This document shows positions 45,718 to 54,439 of a stretch of 64,000 nt of DNA, piece by piece; within the stretch, counting starts at the first letter, position 1; the number at the start of each line of letters is the position of its first letter. The notes below the pieces were generated by a model that had not been told where the DNA came from, ran no database searches, and was given only the letters and a program-made list of their open reading frames with translations. The position numbers were made by a program, and so were the translations under genes. Source of the DNA: Roseiarcus sp963820775 (GTDB lineage Bacteria > Pseudomonadota > Alphaproteobacteria > Rhizobiales > Beijerinckiaceae); contig CAWGBF010000007.1 in the NCBI GenBank assembly GCA_963820775.1, positions 62,001-126,000 of the forward strand, read 5' to 3'.

Positions 45718-46819
45718 TCAGGGCACCGCCGAAATGAGCATGAATGCGGCGAAGATAACGAGATGCACCGTGCCCTGCAGCACGGTCGTGCGACCGGCGC
45801 CGAGCGTCAATGCGCTGACATAAAGTGTCAGGATGAGGAGCGTCACGCGGTCGGCGAAACGCCGAGCGCAATCTTCCGGTCGAGCAGGAGCGAGACGAGC
45901 GCGACCGCCGGAATCGTCAGGCCAATGCTCGCGATGGCCGAGCCGACCGCCAGGTTGATGCTGTTCCGCAACCGATTGCGGAGGGCGGACTTCACGGCTG
46001 CGGACCCTTCGGGCATCAGCACGATCATTGCGATCACGACGCCGACGAAGGCCTTCGGCAGGCCGGCTTCGCCGATAGCCATGTCGACCGGATAGGAAAG
46101 CCTCTTGGCCAGCAGCACAACGGCGGCGAGCGATATTGCGAGCAGCGCCAGGCTCAGGAGCGCGATCCAGGCGCTGGGAGGCTCGCGCGCTGCCGCGCTT
46201 CTGGAAGCGTCGTCCGGCGCGTCTAGGAAATAGTCGCGATGCTTGACCGTCTGCACCAACACGAAGACTCCCCAAAGCAGAGCGACATGAGGCCGATGCC
46301 TTCGAGCTGCAAGATGGAATAGGACGGGCCGGATGCGGCCTCGGCGAAGTTAGGCAAGATCAGCGCCAGCGTCGCCAACGTCCCGAGCACGGCCAGAGCC
46401 GAGGACGCGCCCTGCAATTGGAAGGTCTGTTCGAAATGCTTGCCAGCTCCGAGGACTAGGCAAAGGCCGACGACGCCGTTGAGGACGATCATGACCGCCG
46501 CGAATACGGTGTCGCGCGCGACCACATCGCTGCCCTCGGCGCCTGACAAGATAGTAGACAGGATCAGCCCGACTTCGATCGCCGTCACCGCGACCGCGAG
46601 CACAATGGAGCCAAACGGCTCTCCGAGCTTGAGCGCCAGCACTTCAGCATGATGGACGGCGGCGAACACCGCGGCGCCGAGAAGGAGGCCCGCGAGACCA
46701 AGGACATATGCCGCTTCGGCAGGGACGACATGGGCGAATTTCAGCGCGAGGAAGACGCCCGCGAACAGCGGAACGGTCCACGCCCAAATCGGAATGGAAT
46801 TATGGTGCAGCGCCGACAT
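45718..46819 (-). CDS. chaA: Calcium/proton exchanger (ChaA-type), two frameshifts
   Basis: Starts at ATG 46819 (MSALHHNSIPIWAWTVPLFA). The first half includes VTAIEVGLILSTILSG and VFAAVMIVLNGVVGLCLVLG, the alpha-repeat of cation/proton exchangers. Near 46284 one base is missing; the frame resumes as LLWGVFVLVQTVKHRDYFLD and the second alpha-repeat VIAMIVLMPEGSAAVKSALR, then SAIASIGLTIPAVALVSLLL. A second shift near 45850 leads into DRVTLLILTLYVSALTLGAG to the stop. About 367 residues when repaired, eleven helices. Exports Ca2+, Na+ or K+ at the inner membrane. Confidence 0.85.
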
Positions 46820-46931
46820 CGGTCCATTCCGTTGGGAAGATGCGGAGTTGCGCACATGAGGTCGCCGCGAGCAACTCGCCGCGCGACGGTGCGCCGCTTG
46901 ACCTGCTCGTTTTCGAGAGTATTTTCCGAAT

Positions 46932-47504
46932 ATGGAACAGCAGGCTCCAACTCGCGACACCGCCGATATGCGCCTCGCCGAACGGCTGCGCGCATTGCGG
47001 CGCGCGCGGAGCTGGTCGCTCGATGAACTTTCCGCGCTGAGCGGCGTCAGCCGTGCATCCCTATCGCGGATCGAGAATGGCGAAGTCAGCCCGACGGCCT
47101 CTGTGCTCGGGCGCCTTGCCGGAGCGCATCGTACGACGGTATCGCGCCTACTTGCCGATATCGAGGGCGACCCGCCGGCGCTCGTCAGGCGGGGCGAACA
47201 GCCGGAGTGGGTCGATCCGGCCACCGGCTTCCGGCGCCGGTCGGTTTCGCCGCCGTCGCTCAGCTTCGACTGCGAGCTTCTGTCTTGCGAATTGCCGGCC
47301 GGCGCGGCCATCGACTATCCGCTTCCGCCACGTCTTGGTCTCGAACATCATCTCTATCTCACGGATGGCGCTCTGGAACTGACTATCGAGGGAGCAGTCC
47401 ATCGGCTGCGCCTAGGCGACTGCCTTCGCTACAAGCTGATGGGCCCGAGCCGCTTCCTTGCGACTGGGCCGCGCGCCGCGCGCTACATTCTCGTTCTTCG
47501 GTGA
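46932..47504 (+). CDS. XRE-family regulator with C-terminal cupin domain
   Basis: A 190-residue protein. The helix-turn-helix lies at residues 13-65 (RLRALRRARSWSLDELSALS, then RASLSRIENGEVSPTAS). The last 80 residues form a cupin barrel (LGLEHHLYLTDGALELTIEG) that may sense a small ligand. Divergent from the exchanger gene across 112 bases and followed by a GNAT gene only four bases on, so it may control one or both. Confidence 0.87.
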   Translation: MEQQAPTRDTADMRLAERLRALRRARSWSLDELSALSGVSRASLSRIENGEVSPTASVLGRLAGAHRTTVSRLLADIEGDPPALVRRGEQPEWVDPATGFRRRSVSPPSLSFDCELLSCELPAGAAIDYPLPPRLGLEHHLYLTDGALELTIEGAVHRLRLGDCLRYKLMGPSRFLATGPRAARYILVLR

Positions 47505-47508
47505 GGGC

Positions 47509-48048
47509 GTGGACCCGCAAACGATAAAAGTCGCCGCCCTGGACCCCGCCGGGCTCGCCAAAGCCGTCGAGCGGCTCGCCCAAATCCTGCAGGCTTGCGT
47601 GCACGAGGGCGCCAGCATTGGCTTCGTCATGCCGTTCGAACGGAGCGAAGCGCGCGCGTACTGGCTGGACAGAGTCGCCGCCCCCCACACCGCCGGCGGT
47701 AAGCTCGTCCTCGTCGCAACCCTTGGCGGCGATATCGCCGGCACGGCGCAGCTCGATCTCGATTCGATGCCGAGCAAGCGTCATCACGCCGAGGTTTCCA
47801 AGGTCCTGGTGGATCCACGCTTTCGCCGCGCCGGCGTCGGCCTGGCGCTGATGCGGCAGATCGAACGCCTCGCGGCCAAAGAGGGCCGATGGCTCCTGAC
47901 CCTCGACACTGCGGGCGACGCGGCCGAAGCCCTCTATCGCTCGCTGGGTTATAGCCTCGCGGGCGCGATTCCCAATTACGCGCGCAACGCCTTCGAGGAC
48001 AGCTATGACGCGACGCGGCTTATGTACAAAGACCTGCGTCGCAGATAG
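47509..48048 (+). CDS. GNAT-family N-acetyltransferase
   Basis: A 179-residue GNAT. The acetyl-CoA motif A is EVSKVLVDPRFRRAGVGLAL, and motif B is TLDTAGDAAEALYRSLGYSL. Start is GTG 47509 (MDPQTIKVAALDPAG), four bases after the XRE-cupin stop; the open frame extends to 47458 but overlaps the regulator. Acceptor unknown. XRE-cupin plus GNAT pairs are common and probably co-transcribed. Confidence 0.85.
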   Translation: MDPQTIKVAALDPAGLAKAVERLAQILQACVHEGASIGFVMPFERSEARAYWLDRVAAPHTAGGKLVLVATLGGDIAGTAQLDLDSMPSKRHHAEVSKVLVDPRFRRAGVGLALMRQIERLAAKEGRWLLTLDTAGDAAEALYRSLGYSLAGAIPNYARNAFEDSYDATRLMYKDLRRR

Positions 48049-48086
48049 CTTCCATTCCTGAGCGCCGCTGAAGGAGGTCCCTCGTC

Positions 48087-49937
48087 TTGCCCGCGGAGCA
48101 TCCGCTGATGAGTGACCGGAACGGCGTGAGCCTTTTCGGCCGCGTCGCCCTGTTGATTTTGACTGTCTATGCGCTGGCGATGATCGCGCCTGACTTGCTT
48201 CGGGTCGTTCGCCCTCTGGGTTCGTTCGGTCTGGCGATGGACGGTGACGGACGGATTTACGACGTCCAGGGTCCGTTCGAAGCCGAGCAAGATTCGCCAG
48301 CTTGGCGGGCAGGCCTGCGCGCCGGAGACCGGCTCGATCTCGCCGCCATGCGCTGCGCGCCCGTCGACACCAGCGTCTGCGCGAGTCTGCTGTCGCAGTG
48401 GGGCGGCGTCACCTACGTCATGCCTGGACGCGAGGCGACCCTTGTTGTCAGGTCGGCGACAGACCGTTCGGGGCGCGAAGTTAGGCTCACCGCCGACCCG
48501 CGGCCCATGAATCGTCTGCTCGACGTCATCCTTGTGCTCGACACGATCGCCGGTTTCCTGGTTGTGCTCGGCGCGGCTTGGCTGGTGTGGACACGCCCGG
48601 GCCTCATGACCTGGGGTTTCTTCATCTATGTGATTCAGTTTAATCCCGGCCAGGCGTTTCAGTTCTGGGCCTGGCTCCAGCTTTGGCCTCGGGCGCTTCT
48701 GGCGCAAAACGTCATTTTTCTGGTGATGCAGGCCGCCGCCTATACCGGGCTCCTCCTGTTCGCGCTGCGGGCGCCGGTCGACCGAGCCGAAGGGCGATGG
48801 CGGACCATCGAGCGCGCCCTGCCGGCGCTGGCGATTGTGTTCTTGGCCGTAGCGCTGGCCAGCGTGGCGACCGTCTTCGGCTATGCGGCGGAAATCTGGG
48901 CGCGAGGCATGCTGTTGATCGGCTTTGCGGTCAGCGCCGCCGCGCTCGCGATCCTGATCGGACGCCGGCGGGATCTTTCGCCCCGCGACTATCAGCGCAT
49001 CCGCTGGGTGATCTGGGGCTGCCTGATCGGCCTTCCGGCCTATTTGCTCGCCCAGCTTTCTCAGGAAACCTCGCTGTTCGGCGAGCTGCTCGGTGAGGGT
49101 CTGGCGCCGGAGGAAGCCGCAGGCGCCCTCTTCCTCATCAACGGCGTCCTCTGCCTGTTCGTCGTCGAGGCGGTGCGGCGGAAGACGGTGGTCAACGTTT
49201 GGATCCCGCTCCGCCGGGCGACCGCCCTCGGCCTTCTGCTCAGCGTGCCGGTCCTGTTCCTGCACAAGCAGATCGAGACGATCGACGAGTACATCCACAT
49301 GCCCGATTGGGTCTGGGTTGTGGTCGCTTCCGGTCTCGTCTATCTCATTGCGCGCGGACACGAGTTCGCGACCGGGCTGATGGACCGGCTGTTCGACCGC
49401 AAGTTCATCCGCGCCGAGCGCCATCTCGCCGAGGTGGGCGAGACCATTCGGAATTCCGACAGCCTCGACGAAATCGAGCGGCTCCTGGTGAATGAGCCGA
49501 TGGGTGCGCTCCAACTGGCGTCGGCGGCGCTGTTTCGCGAGCAGGACGGCCTATTCAGCCGAAGCCTCAGCGCCGGATGGGCCGCCGACCACGCCGATAC
49601 GCTCTCCAGCAACCATCCCCTGCTCTCCGCGCGGTTCGATCGAAAGCCCTACACCCTCGACGCGGCGAACGCCGCCCACGCGTCCTATGCCGAGCTTCCG
49701 GACGACCTCGAGCGGCCGGTTTTCGTCGTGCCGGTCGGCAATGCGCGCCGCTGCTATGCGCTTGTCCTCTATGGCGGTCATGAGGTCGGAACCGATCTTG
49801 ACAGCGGCGAGCGACATCTGCTCGGCAGCCTCGCGCGCGACGCCGAGATCGCCTATGCGCAGGTCGAAAGCGAGACGCTGCGGCGGCGGATCGCCGTGCT
49901 GGAGAGGCAGCTCGCCAAAACCCTGGAGCCCCGTTGA
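48087..49937 (+). CDS. PDZ-like, multi-helix membrane sensor with GAF-like C-terminus
   Basis: A 616-residue protein of unusual build. One helix (residues 16-38) is followed by a periplasmic PDZ-like domain around residues 55-130 (AWRAGLRAGDRLDLA). About eight helices follow from residue 145 to 430. The C-terminal 180 residues are cytoplasmic, with a helix (FDRKFIRAERHLAEVGETIR), a GAF-like fold (AALFREQDGLFSRSLSAGWA, VFVVPVGNARRCYALVLYGG) and a final coiled coil (RRIAVLERQLAKTLE). No kinase, GGDEF or output domain is seen. Possibly a stimulus sensor that signals through a partner. Two alternative starts (48087, 48108). Confidence 0.7.
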   Translation: MPAEHPLMSDRNGVSLFGRVALLILTVYALAMIAPDLLRVVRPLGSFGLAMDGDGRIYDVQGPFEAEQDSPAWRAGLRAGDRLDLAAMRCAPVDTSVCASLLSQWGGVTYVMPGREATLVVRSATDRSGREVRLTADPRPMNRLLDVILVLDTIAGFLVVLGAAWLVWTRPGLMTWGFFIYVIQFNPGQAFQFWAWLQLWPRALLAQNVIFLVMQAAAYTGLLLFALRAPVDRAEGRWRTIERALPALAIVFLAVALASVATVFGYAAEIWARGMLLIGFAVSAAALAILIGRRRDLSPRDYQRIRWVIWGCLIGLPAYLLAQLSQETSLFGELLGEGLAPEEAAGALFLINGVLCLFVVEAVRRKTVVNVWIPLRRATALGLLLSVPVLFLHKQIETIDEYIHMPDWVWVVVASGLVYLIARGHEFATGLMDRLFDRKFIRAERHLAEVGETIRNSDSLDEIERLLVNEPMGALQLASAALFREQDGLFSRSLSAGWAADHADTLSSNHPLLSARFDRKPYTLDAANAAHASYAELPDDLERPVFVVPVGNARRCYALVLYGGHEVGTDLDSGERHLLGSLARDAEIAYAQVESETLRRRIAVLERQLAKTLEPR

Positions 49938-50626
49938 CCCGCGCCCTTGACGGCGTTCAGGCCTGCGTCTTCGACGCCTATGGCACCCTATTCGACTTCG
50001 CCTCAGCCGCGGCGCGCTGCCCCGACGTGCCGGAGGAAAAGCGCGCGGCGCTGACTGCGCTGTGGCGCGACAAGCAGCTCCAGTACACCTGGCTGCGCAC
50101 GCTCGAGAACCGCTACGCCGATTTTTGGCAAGTCACGGGCGATGCGCTCGATTTCACGCTCGACAGCCTCGATCTCAAGAGCCCTCCTTTTCGCGACCGC
50201 CTGATGGAGCTCTATCTTAGCCTCGAGCCATTCCCCGAAGTTCCCGCCGTGCTCGCCACCTTACGCGATGCGGGGTTCAGAACCGCCATCCTCTCCAACG
50301 GCTCGGCGCCGATGCTCGCGGCGCTGGTCGAGCGCTCGAGGCTCGAGACGCTGTTCGACGCCGTCCTGTCGGTCGACGCGGTCGGCGTCTTCAAGACCCA
50401 TCCGAAGGTCTATCAATACGCGCTCGATTCGCTTGGCCTGCCGGCGAGAGCGATCGCGTTCCAATCCTCCAATGCCTGGGACGCTTATGGCGCCTCGGAC
50501 TTCGGCATGCGGGTCGTCTGGTGCAACCGCTACGGCCAGCGCCGCGAGCGCCTTCCGGGCGGGCCAGACTTCGAGATCCGCACGCTGGCCGAACTGCCGG
50601 CCCTGCTCGGCGGCGGACCCTCGTGA
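49934..50626 (+). CDS. Haloacid dehalogenase, type II
   Basis: A 230-residue HAD protein. Motif I VFDAYGTLFDFASA holds the nucleophile Asp; TAILSNGSAPML is motif II; GVFKTHPKVYQYAL contains the motif III Lys; and FQSSNAWDAYGASDFGMRVV is motif IV with the Ser-Ser-Asn of true (S)-2-haloacid dehalogenases. TTG 49934 overlaps the membrane-sensor stop. It may hydrolyse 2-haloalkanoic acids to hydroxy acids; specificity for halogenated substrates is inferred from motif IV only. Confidence 0.88.
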   Translation: MTRALDGVQACVFDAYGTLFDFASAAARCPDVPEEKRAALTALWRDKQLQYTWLRTLENRYADFWQVTGDALDFTLDSLDLKSPPFRDRLMELYLSLEPFPEVPAVLATLRDAGFRTAILSNGSAPMLAALVERSRLETLFDAVLSVDAVGVFKTHPKVYQYALDSLGLPARAIAFQSSNAWDAYGASDFGMRVVWCNRYGQRRERLPGGPDFEIRTLAELPALLGGGPS

Positions 50627-50700
50627 CCGAGCCAGACGCGTCGGCGTCCTGGCGCGAACCCGTATGCAACCAAGGCGCGAACGCCGCGCAAGCCAACGCC

Positions 50701-50740
50701 AATAAATGGAAATAAACGCCAATAAAAGCGAATAAACGCT
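50701..50740 (+). repeat. 10-bp tandem repeat (AATAAA-N4)
   Basis: Four phased decamers, AATAAATGGA AATAAACGCC, then AATAAAAGCG AATAAACGCT. They run into the palindrome directly downstream. In a GC-rich genome such a helically phased A/T array could bend DNA or bind a protein. Confidence 0.85.
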
Positions 50741-50778
50741 AGTAAAATAGCTAGCGTTTACTAGCGTTTATTTTTCCC
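50731..50778 (+). terminator. Perfect 16-bp AT-rich palindrome with T-run
   Basis: AATAAACGCTAGTAAA at 50731-50746 is exactly complementary to TTTACTAGCGTTTATT at 50757-50772, with a 10-base loop (ATAGCTAGCG). A run of T follows (to 50775). It lies 104 bases past the haloacid dehalogenase gene and can act as a terminator, though its low GC is unusual for one; a protein-binding site is the alternative. Confidence 0.7.
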
Positions 50779-51084
50779 AATCTAGACTTTTCAACGGGTT
50801 ACGGCCGATTCAAACAAAAAATTTCTTCCTCGTCTTAGTTCGCGCGCAAGTTGTATCCTGTGCGCCACTCCCTCTCATCGGCTCCGACCCCAGCGCCAAA
50901 AGATGTAACTCAGGATTCAGATTTTTGCAAGGAAATTCCGACAGGAAATTCCGCGCGATGGGCCATTTGCGCGAGACTGGGCGCGGTCATACGTGGTCAT
51001 TTGCAGGCCGCAGAGGCGGGCGCCATAGTTGGGAAAGTGGCCGTTGTCGCCCACTCCCTGGTGTCCATCCGAGGTCTATCAGGC

Positions 51085-52659
51085 ATGAAGGTCGCCCTGA
51101 CTCGACTGGAATTCGCGCGACGCGCGAGGCGGCTCTACGCACAACGCGAAACCGTCATCGACGCAGACTTGCGCCATACCTACCAGGAGTTTCTCGCGCG
51201 CTGCGACCGGTGGTCAGCCGCCTTGCAAAAGCTGGGAATCAAGAGTGGGGATCGGGTGGCCTATATCGCTCCGAACACGCACGCACAGCTCGAGTCCTTC
51301 TATGCCGTCCCCCAGATCGGCGCTGTGCTGGTTCCAATCAACTACCGTCTGACCGCGGAAGACTTCGCCTATATCGTCGACCACAGCGGCGCCCGCGTGC
51401 TTTGCGTGCACAGCGACTATCTCGACGCCGTCGAGGGGGTGCGAAAACAATTATCCGGCGTCGAACAATTCGTGGCGCTCGAGGGATCCAGGGATGGGTG
51501 GCTCGATTACGAGGGGTTGATCGAGTTGGAACCGGGAGCGTTCGCGCCGGTCGAGATCGACGAGGACGATCTGATCACCATCAACTACACCAGCGGCACG
51601 ACCGCACGCCCCAAAGGCGTCATGATCACCCACCGCAACGCCTACCTCAATGTCCTCGGCACGCTGGCGCATTTTCAGATGTCTCCGGAAGGCCGGAATT
51701 TGTGGACGCTGCCGATGTTTCACGCCAACGGATGGACCTTCGTGTGGGCTGTCACGGCGCGCGGCTCGGCGCATGTCTGTCTTCGCAAGGTCGACCCGAC
51801 GCTGATCTTCGAACTGGTCGAACGCGAGGCGATCACCACCCTCTGCGCCGCGCCCACCGTACTGATCGGGATCGCGAACGCGCCGGAGGCGTTACGCAAG
51901 CGCGCCGCGGGCAAGGCCGTGCGGCTCCTGACCGCGGGCGCGCCGCCCGCCGCCGTAACCATTGAGCTCATCGAGCGCGGACTGGGTTGGAATGTCACGC
52001 ATATCTATGGCTTGACCGAGACTTCGCCTTTCATCCTTATCTGCGAGGAGCTTCCCGAGCATCGAGAACTTCCGCTGGCGGAGCGCGCGATCGTCAAAGC
52101 CCGCCAGGGCGCGGAGCTGGTCAGCTCGGGCGAAATCAGGGTGCTGAATGCGTCCGGTCAGGAAGTGCCCAGCGACGGGCGGACGCTAGGGGAAATCTGC
52201 GTTCGCGGGAACGTCGTGATGAAGGGTTATTTCAACGACGCCGTCGAAACGGACAAGGCGATCGTCGACGGATGGTTTCATACCGGCGACGCGGCCGTGG
52301 TACATTCCGACGGATATGTCGAGATCCGCGACCGGTTCAAGGATGTCATCATCAGCGGCGGGGAGAACATCTCATCGGTGGAGGTCGAGAGCGTGCTGCT
52401 TCGCCACGACGCGGTGCAGGAGGTCTCGGTCGTAGGCATGCCGCACCCTAAATGGGGCGAAGCGGCGCATGCGTTTGTGGTGCTCCGCCCCGGCAAAACC
52501 GCCACGGAAGCAGAAATCGTCCAATTCGCGCGTGACAATCTTGCCCACTTCAAAGCGCCGAGCTGGGTTTCGTTCGTCAACGATCTGCCGAAGACCGCGA
52601 CAGGCAAGATACAAAAGTACTTGCTGCGTGGGCGCGGGACAGCGATTTCCAGGCAGTAG
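51085..52659 (+). CDS. AMP-forming acyl-CoA synthetase (medium/long-chain type)
   Basis: A 524-residue ANL-superfamily enzyme. Motif A5/P-loop is YTSGTTARPKGVMITHRNA, then MFHANGWTFVWAV (the HxNGW form of the AlkK group), HIYGLTETSPF, WFHTGDAAVVHSDGYVEI, and the C-terminal Lys in LPKTATGKIQKYLLR. It activates a carboxylic acid to acyl-AMP and then acyl-CoA. ATG 51085 (MKVALTRLEFARRARRLY) is preferred; the frame is open from 50851 but has no similarity there. Confidence 0.92.
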   Translation: MKVALTRLEFARRARRLYAQRETVIDADLRHTYQEFLARCDRWSAALQKLGIKSGDRVAYIAPNTHAQLESFYAVPQIGAVLVPINYRLTAEDFAYIVDHSGARVLCVHSDYLDAVEGVRKQLSGVEQFVALEGSRDGWLDYEGLIELEPGAFAPVEIDEDDLITINYTSGTTARPKGVMITHRNAYLNVLGTLAHFQMSPEGRNLWTLPMFHANGWTFVWAVTARGSAHVCLRKVDPTLIFELVEREAITTLCAAPTVLIGIANAPEALRKRAAGKAVRLLTAGAPPAAVTIELIERGLGWNVTHIYGLTETSPFILICEELPEHRELPLAERAIVKARQGAELVSSGEIRVLNASGQEVPSDGRTLGEICVRGNVVMKGYFNDAVETDKAIVDGWFHTGDAAVVHSDGYVEIRDRFKDVIISGGENISSVEVESVLLRHDAVQEVSVVGMPHPKWGEAAHAFVVLRPGKTATEAEIVQFARDNLAHFKAPSWVSFVNDLPKTATGKIQKYLLRGRGTAISRQ

Positions 52660-53160
52660 ACCCGCCTGTGGCGCCAGCGAGTGGAGCGCGCCCCACCGAA
52701 TGGAGCGCGCCCCAACCGGGGACGTCGCCGCGACGCCCGTAAGCTCGAACGTTCCTGTGGCCGCGCCATCCGTCCCGGCTAGGTCGATTTGATCTCTGGA
52801 TAAGTCCTGAGAGAACGGGCGCCGCACTCCGGACGATTGGAACGACGTGAAGCGATCGCGCATTCCGGCCCGAGTTCGGCCAGCGGGGGAACCATGGCCA
52901 GGCTCGCTGGTTATGTCGGGCTGAGTGTTGCGCGCCGATCATGCCAACGGCAAGGGGAGATTGTGGAAAGTCGCCGACGGTCGGTGGTGTCGCCATTGTG
53001 GTGCGCTAGGGGCTGGAATCGGGCGACGATGTCGATGAGCCGCTCATTCGCAAAGGGAATAATAATTATTCGTGTCCCGCCCCTCGTTAACCTCCACCAG
53101 CTTCCCATATGCGGCGCTCCGGCGTGCAGACGGCGCCCCTTAAAAAAGGACGAGAATCGC
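52660..53160. other. Intergenic region before egtB
   Basis: About 500 bases. Near its start TGGAGCGCGCCCCA occurs at 52682-52695 and again 19 bases on at 52701-52714, a short tandem. The egtB frame is open from 52837, but the sequence before 53161 has no similarity to EgtB. A run of A/T around 53060-53080 may include the egt promoter. No RNA gene seen. Confidence 0.5.
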
Positions 53161-54438
53161 ATGCGTGTCTCGAAGCCCCATGGCGCCCCGGAACGAAATC
53201 CCGACCTCAGCACGCTCTATCGATCGGTTCGCGAAGCGAGCACGCGGCTCGGCGCGCCCTTGTCCGACGCGGACGCGACCGTGCAGTCGATGCCCGACGC
53301 AAGCCCGGCAAAATGGCATCTCGCGCATGCGACGTGGTTCTTCGAGAAAATGATTCTCGAACCGAATCTTCGCGGCTACCGCGCGTTCGATCCGCAGTTC
53401 AATTTCCTGTTCAACTCCTATTACGAGAGCATTGGCGCTCGTCAGCCCCGTCCCCGACGCGGCATGATCACCCGTCCGCCGCTCGAGACGGTCATTGTGT
53501 ACCGCGACCATGTCGACGGCGCGATGGCGTCGCTGATGCAGGATGATCTCGCGCCTGCCGTCGCCGAGCTAGTCGAACTCGGCTGCAACCACGAGCAGCA
53601 GCATCAGGAGCTTCTGCTCACCGACATCTTGCACTTGTTTGCGCAGAACCCTGTGCGTCCGGCCTACAAGGATCCTGGCCCGATTGCGGTCGGCGAGACC
53701 GACAGTGCGCCGCCTTCCTACCGGAAGTTCGATGGCGGCGTGGTGGAGGTCGGACACAACGGCGCAGGCTTCGCCTTCGATTGCGAGGGGCCGCGCCATC
53801 GCGTGCTGCTCGAGCCCTACGAACTCGCGAACCGCCTCGTCACCAATGCGGAATGGATGGCGTTCATCGCCGACGGCGGCTACCGGACTCCCCTGCTCTG
53901 GCTATCGGCGGGATGGGCGACGGTGCTGTCGGAAGGCTGGACCGCGCCGCTTTACTGGGACGAGCGCGACGACGGCTACTGGTCGATGACACTGCGCGGA
54001 GCGCAGCCTGTCGATCCCGACGCGCCGGTCACCCATGTGAGCTACTACGAGGCCGACGCGTTCGCGACCTGGGCAGGCCGAAGGTTGCCCACCGAGTTCG
54101 AGTGGGAGCATGCGGCGCTTGGCGAGCCGCTTCACGGGAACTTCGTCGAGTCGGGGCGCCTGCGTCCCGCCGCGGCCCAAGCCGGGCAAACGGGCCTGCG
54201 TCAGATCTATGGCGATGTGTGGGAGTGGACGCGCAGCGCCTTTTCGCCCTACCCGCGATTTCATCCGGCGGAAGGCGCGGTCGGCGAATACAACGGCAAG
54301 TTCATGTCCGGACAGTTCGTGTTGCGCGGCGGCTCGTGCGCGACCCCGGCCGATCACATGCGACCGAGCTACCGCAATTTCTTTCCGCCCGACGCAAGAT
54401 GGCAGTTCTCGGGGCTGCGGCTAGCGGGAGACGCTTGA
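53161..54438 (+). CDS. egtB: Ergothioneine biosynthesis sulfoxide synthase EgtB
   Basis: A 425-residue iron enzyme. The N-terminal DinB-like domain provides the iron ligands: His in WHLAHATWFFEKM and two in NHEQQHQELLLTDIL. The C-terminal FGE-sulfatase-type domain includes HVSYYEADAFATWAGRRLPT, EFEWEHAA and FVLRGGSCATPADHMRPSYR. It oxidatively joins hercynine with a thiol to form the sulfoxide of ergothioneine synthesis. ATG 53161 follows AAAAGGACGAGAATCGC. It is one base from egtD, so they form an operon; egtC and egtE are not adjacent. Confidence 0.94.
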   Translation: MRVSKPHGAPERNPDLSTLYRSVREASTRLGAPLSDADATVQSMPDASPAKWHLAHATWFFEKMILEPNLRGYRAFDPQFNFLFNSYYESIGARQPRPRRGMITRPPLETVIVYRDHVDGAMASLMQDDLAPAVAELVELGCNHEQQHQELLLTDILHLFAQNPVRPAYKDPGPIAVGETDSAPPSYRKFDGGVVEVGHNGAGFAFDCEGPRHRVLLEPYELANRLVTNAEWMAFIADGGYRTPLLWLSAGWATVLSEGWTAPLYWDERDDGYWSMTLRGAQPVDPDAPVTHVSYYEADAFATWAGRRLPTEFEWEHAALGEPLHGNFVESGRLRPAAAQAGQTGLRQIYGDVWEWTRSAFSPYPRFHPAEGAVGEYNGKFMSGQFVLRGGSCATPADHMRPSYRNFFPPDARWQFSGLRLAGDA

Positions 54439-54439
54439 G

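Larger units (their letters stand above)
50627..51084. other. AT-rich intergenic region before acyl-CoA synthetase
   Basis: About 460 bases. From 50701 to 50840 it is much AT-richer than the window, with a 10-bp tandem array, a perfect 16-bp palindrome (both listed) and the motif shared with 39174-39240. The rest, 50850-51084, is an open extension of the synthetase frame with no similarity and is likely a leader. Confidence 0.6.
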
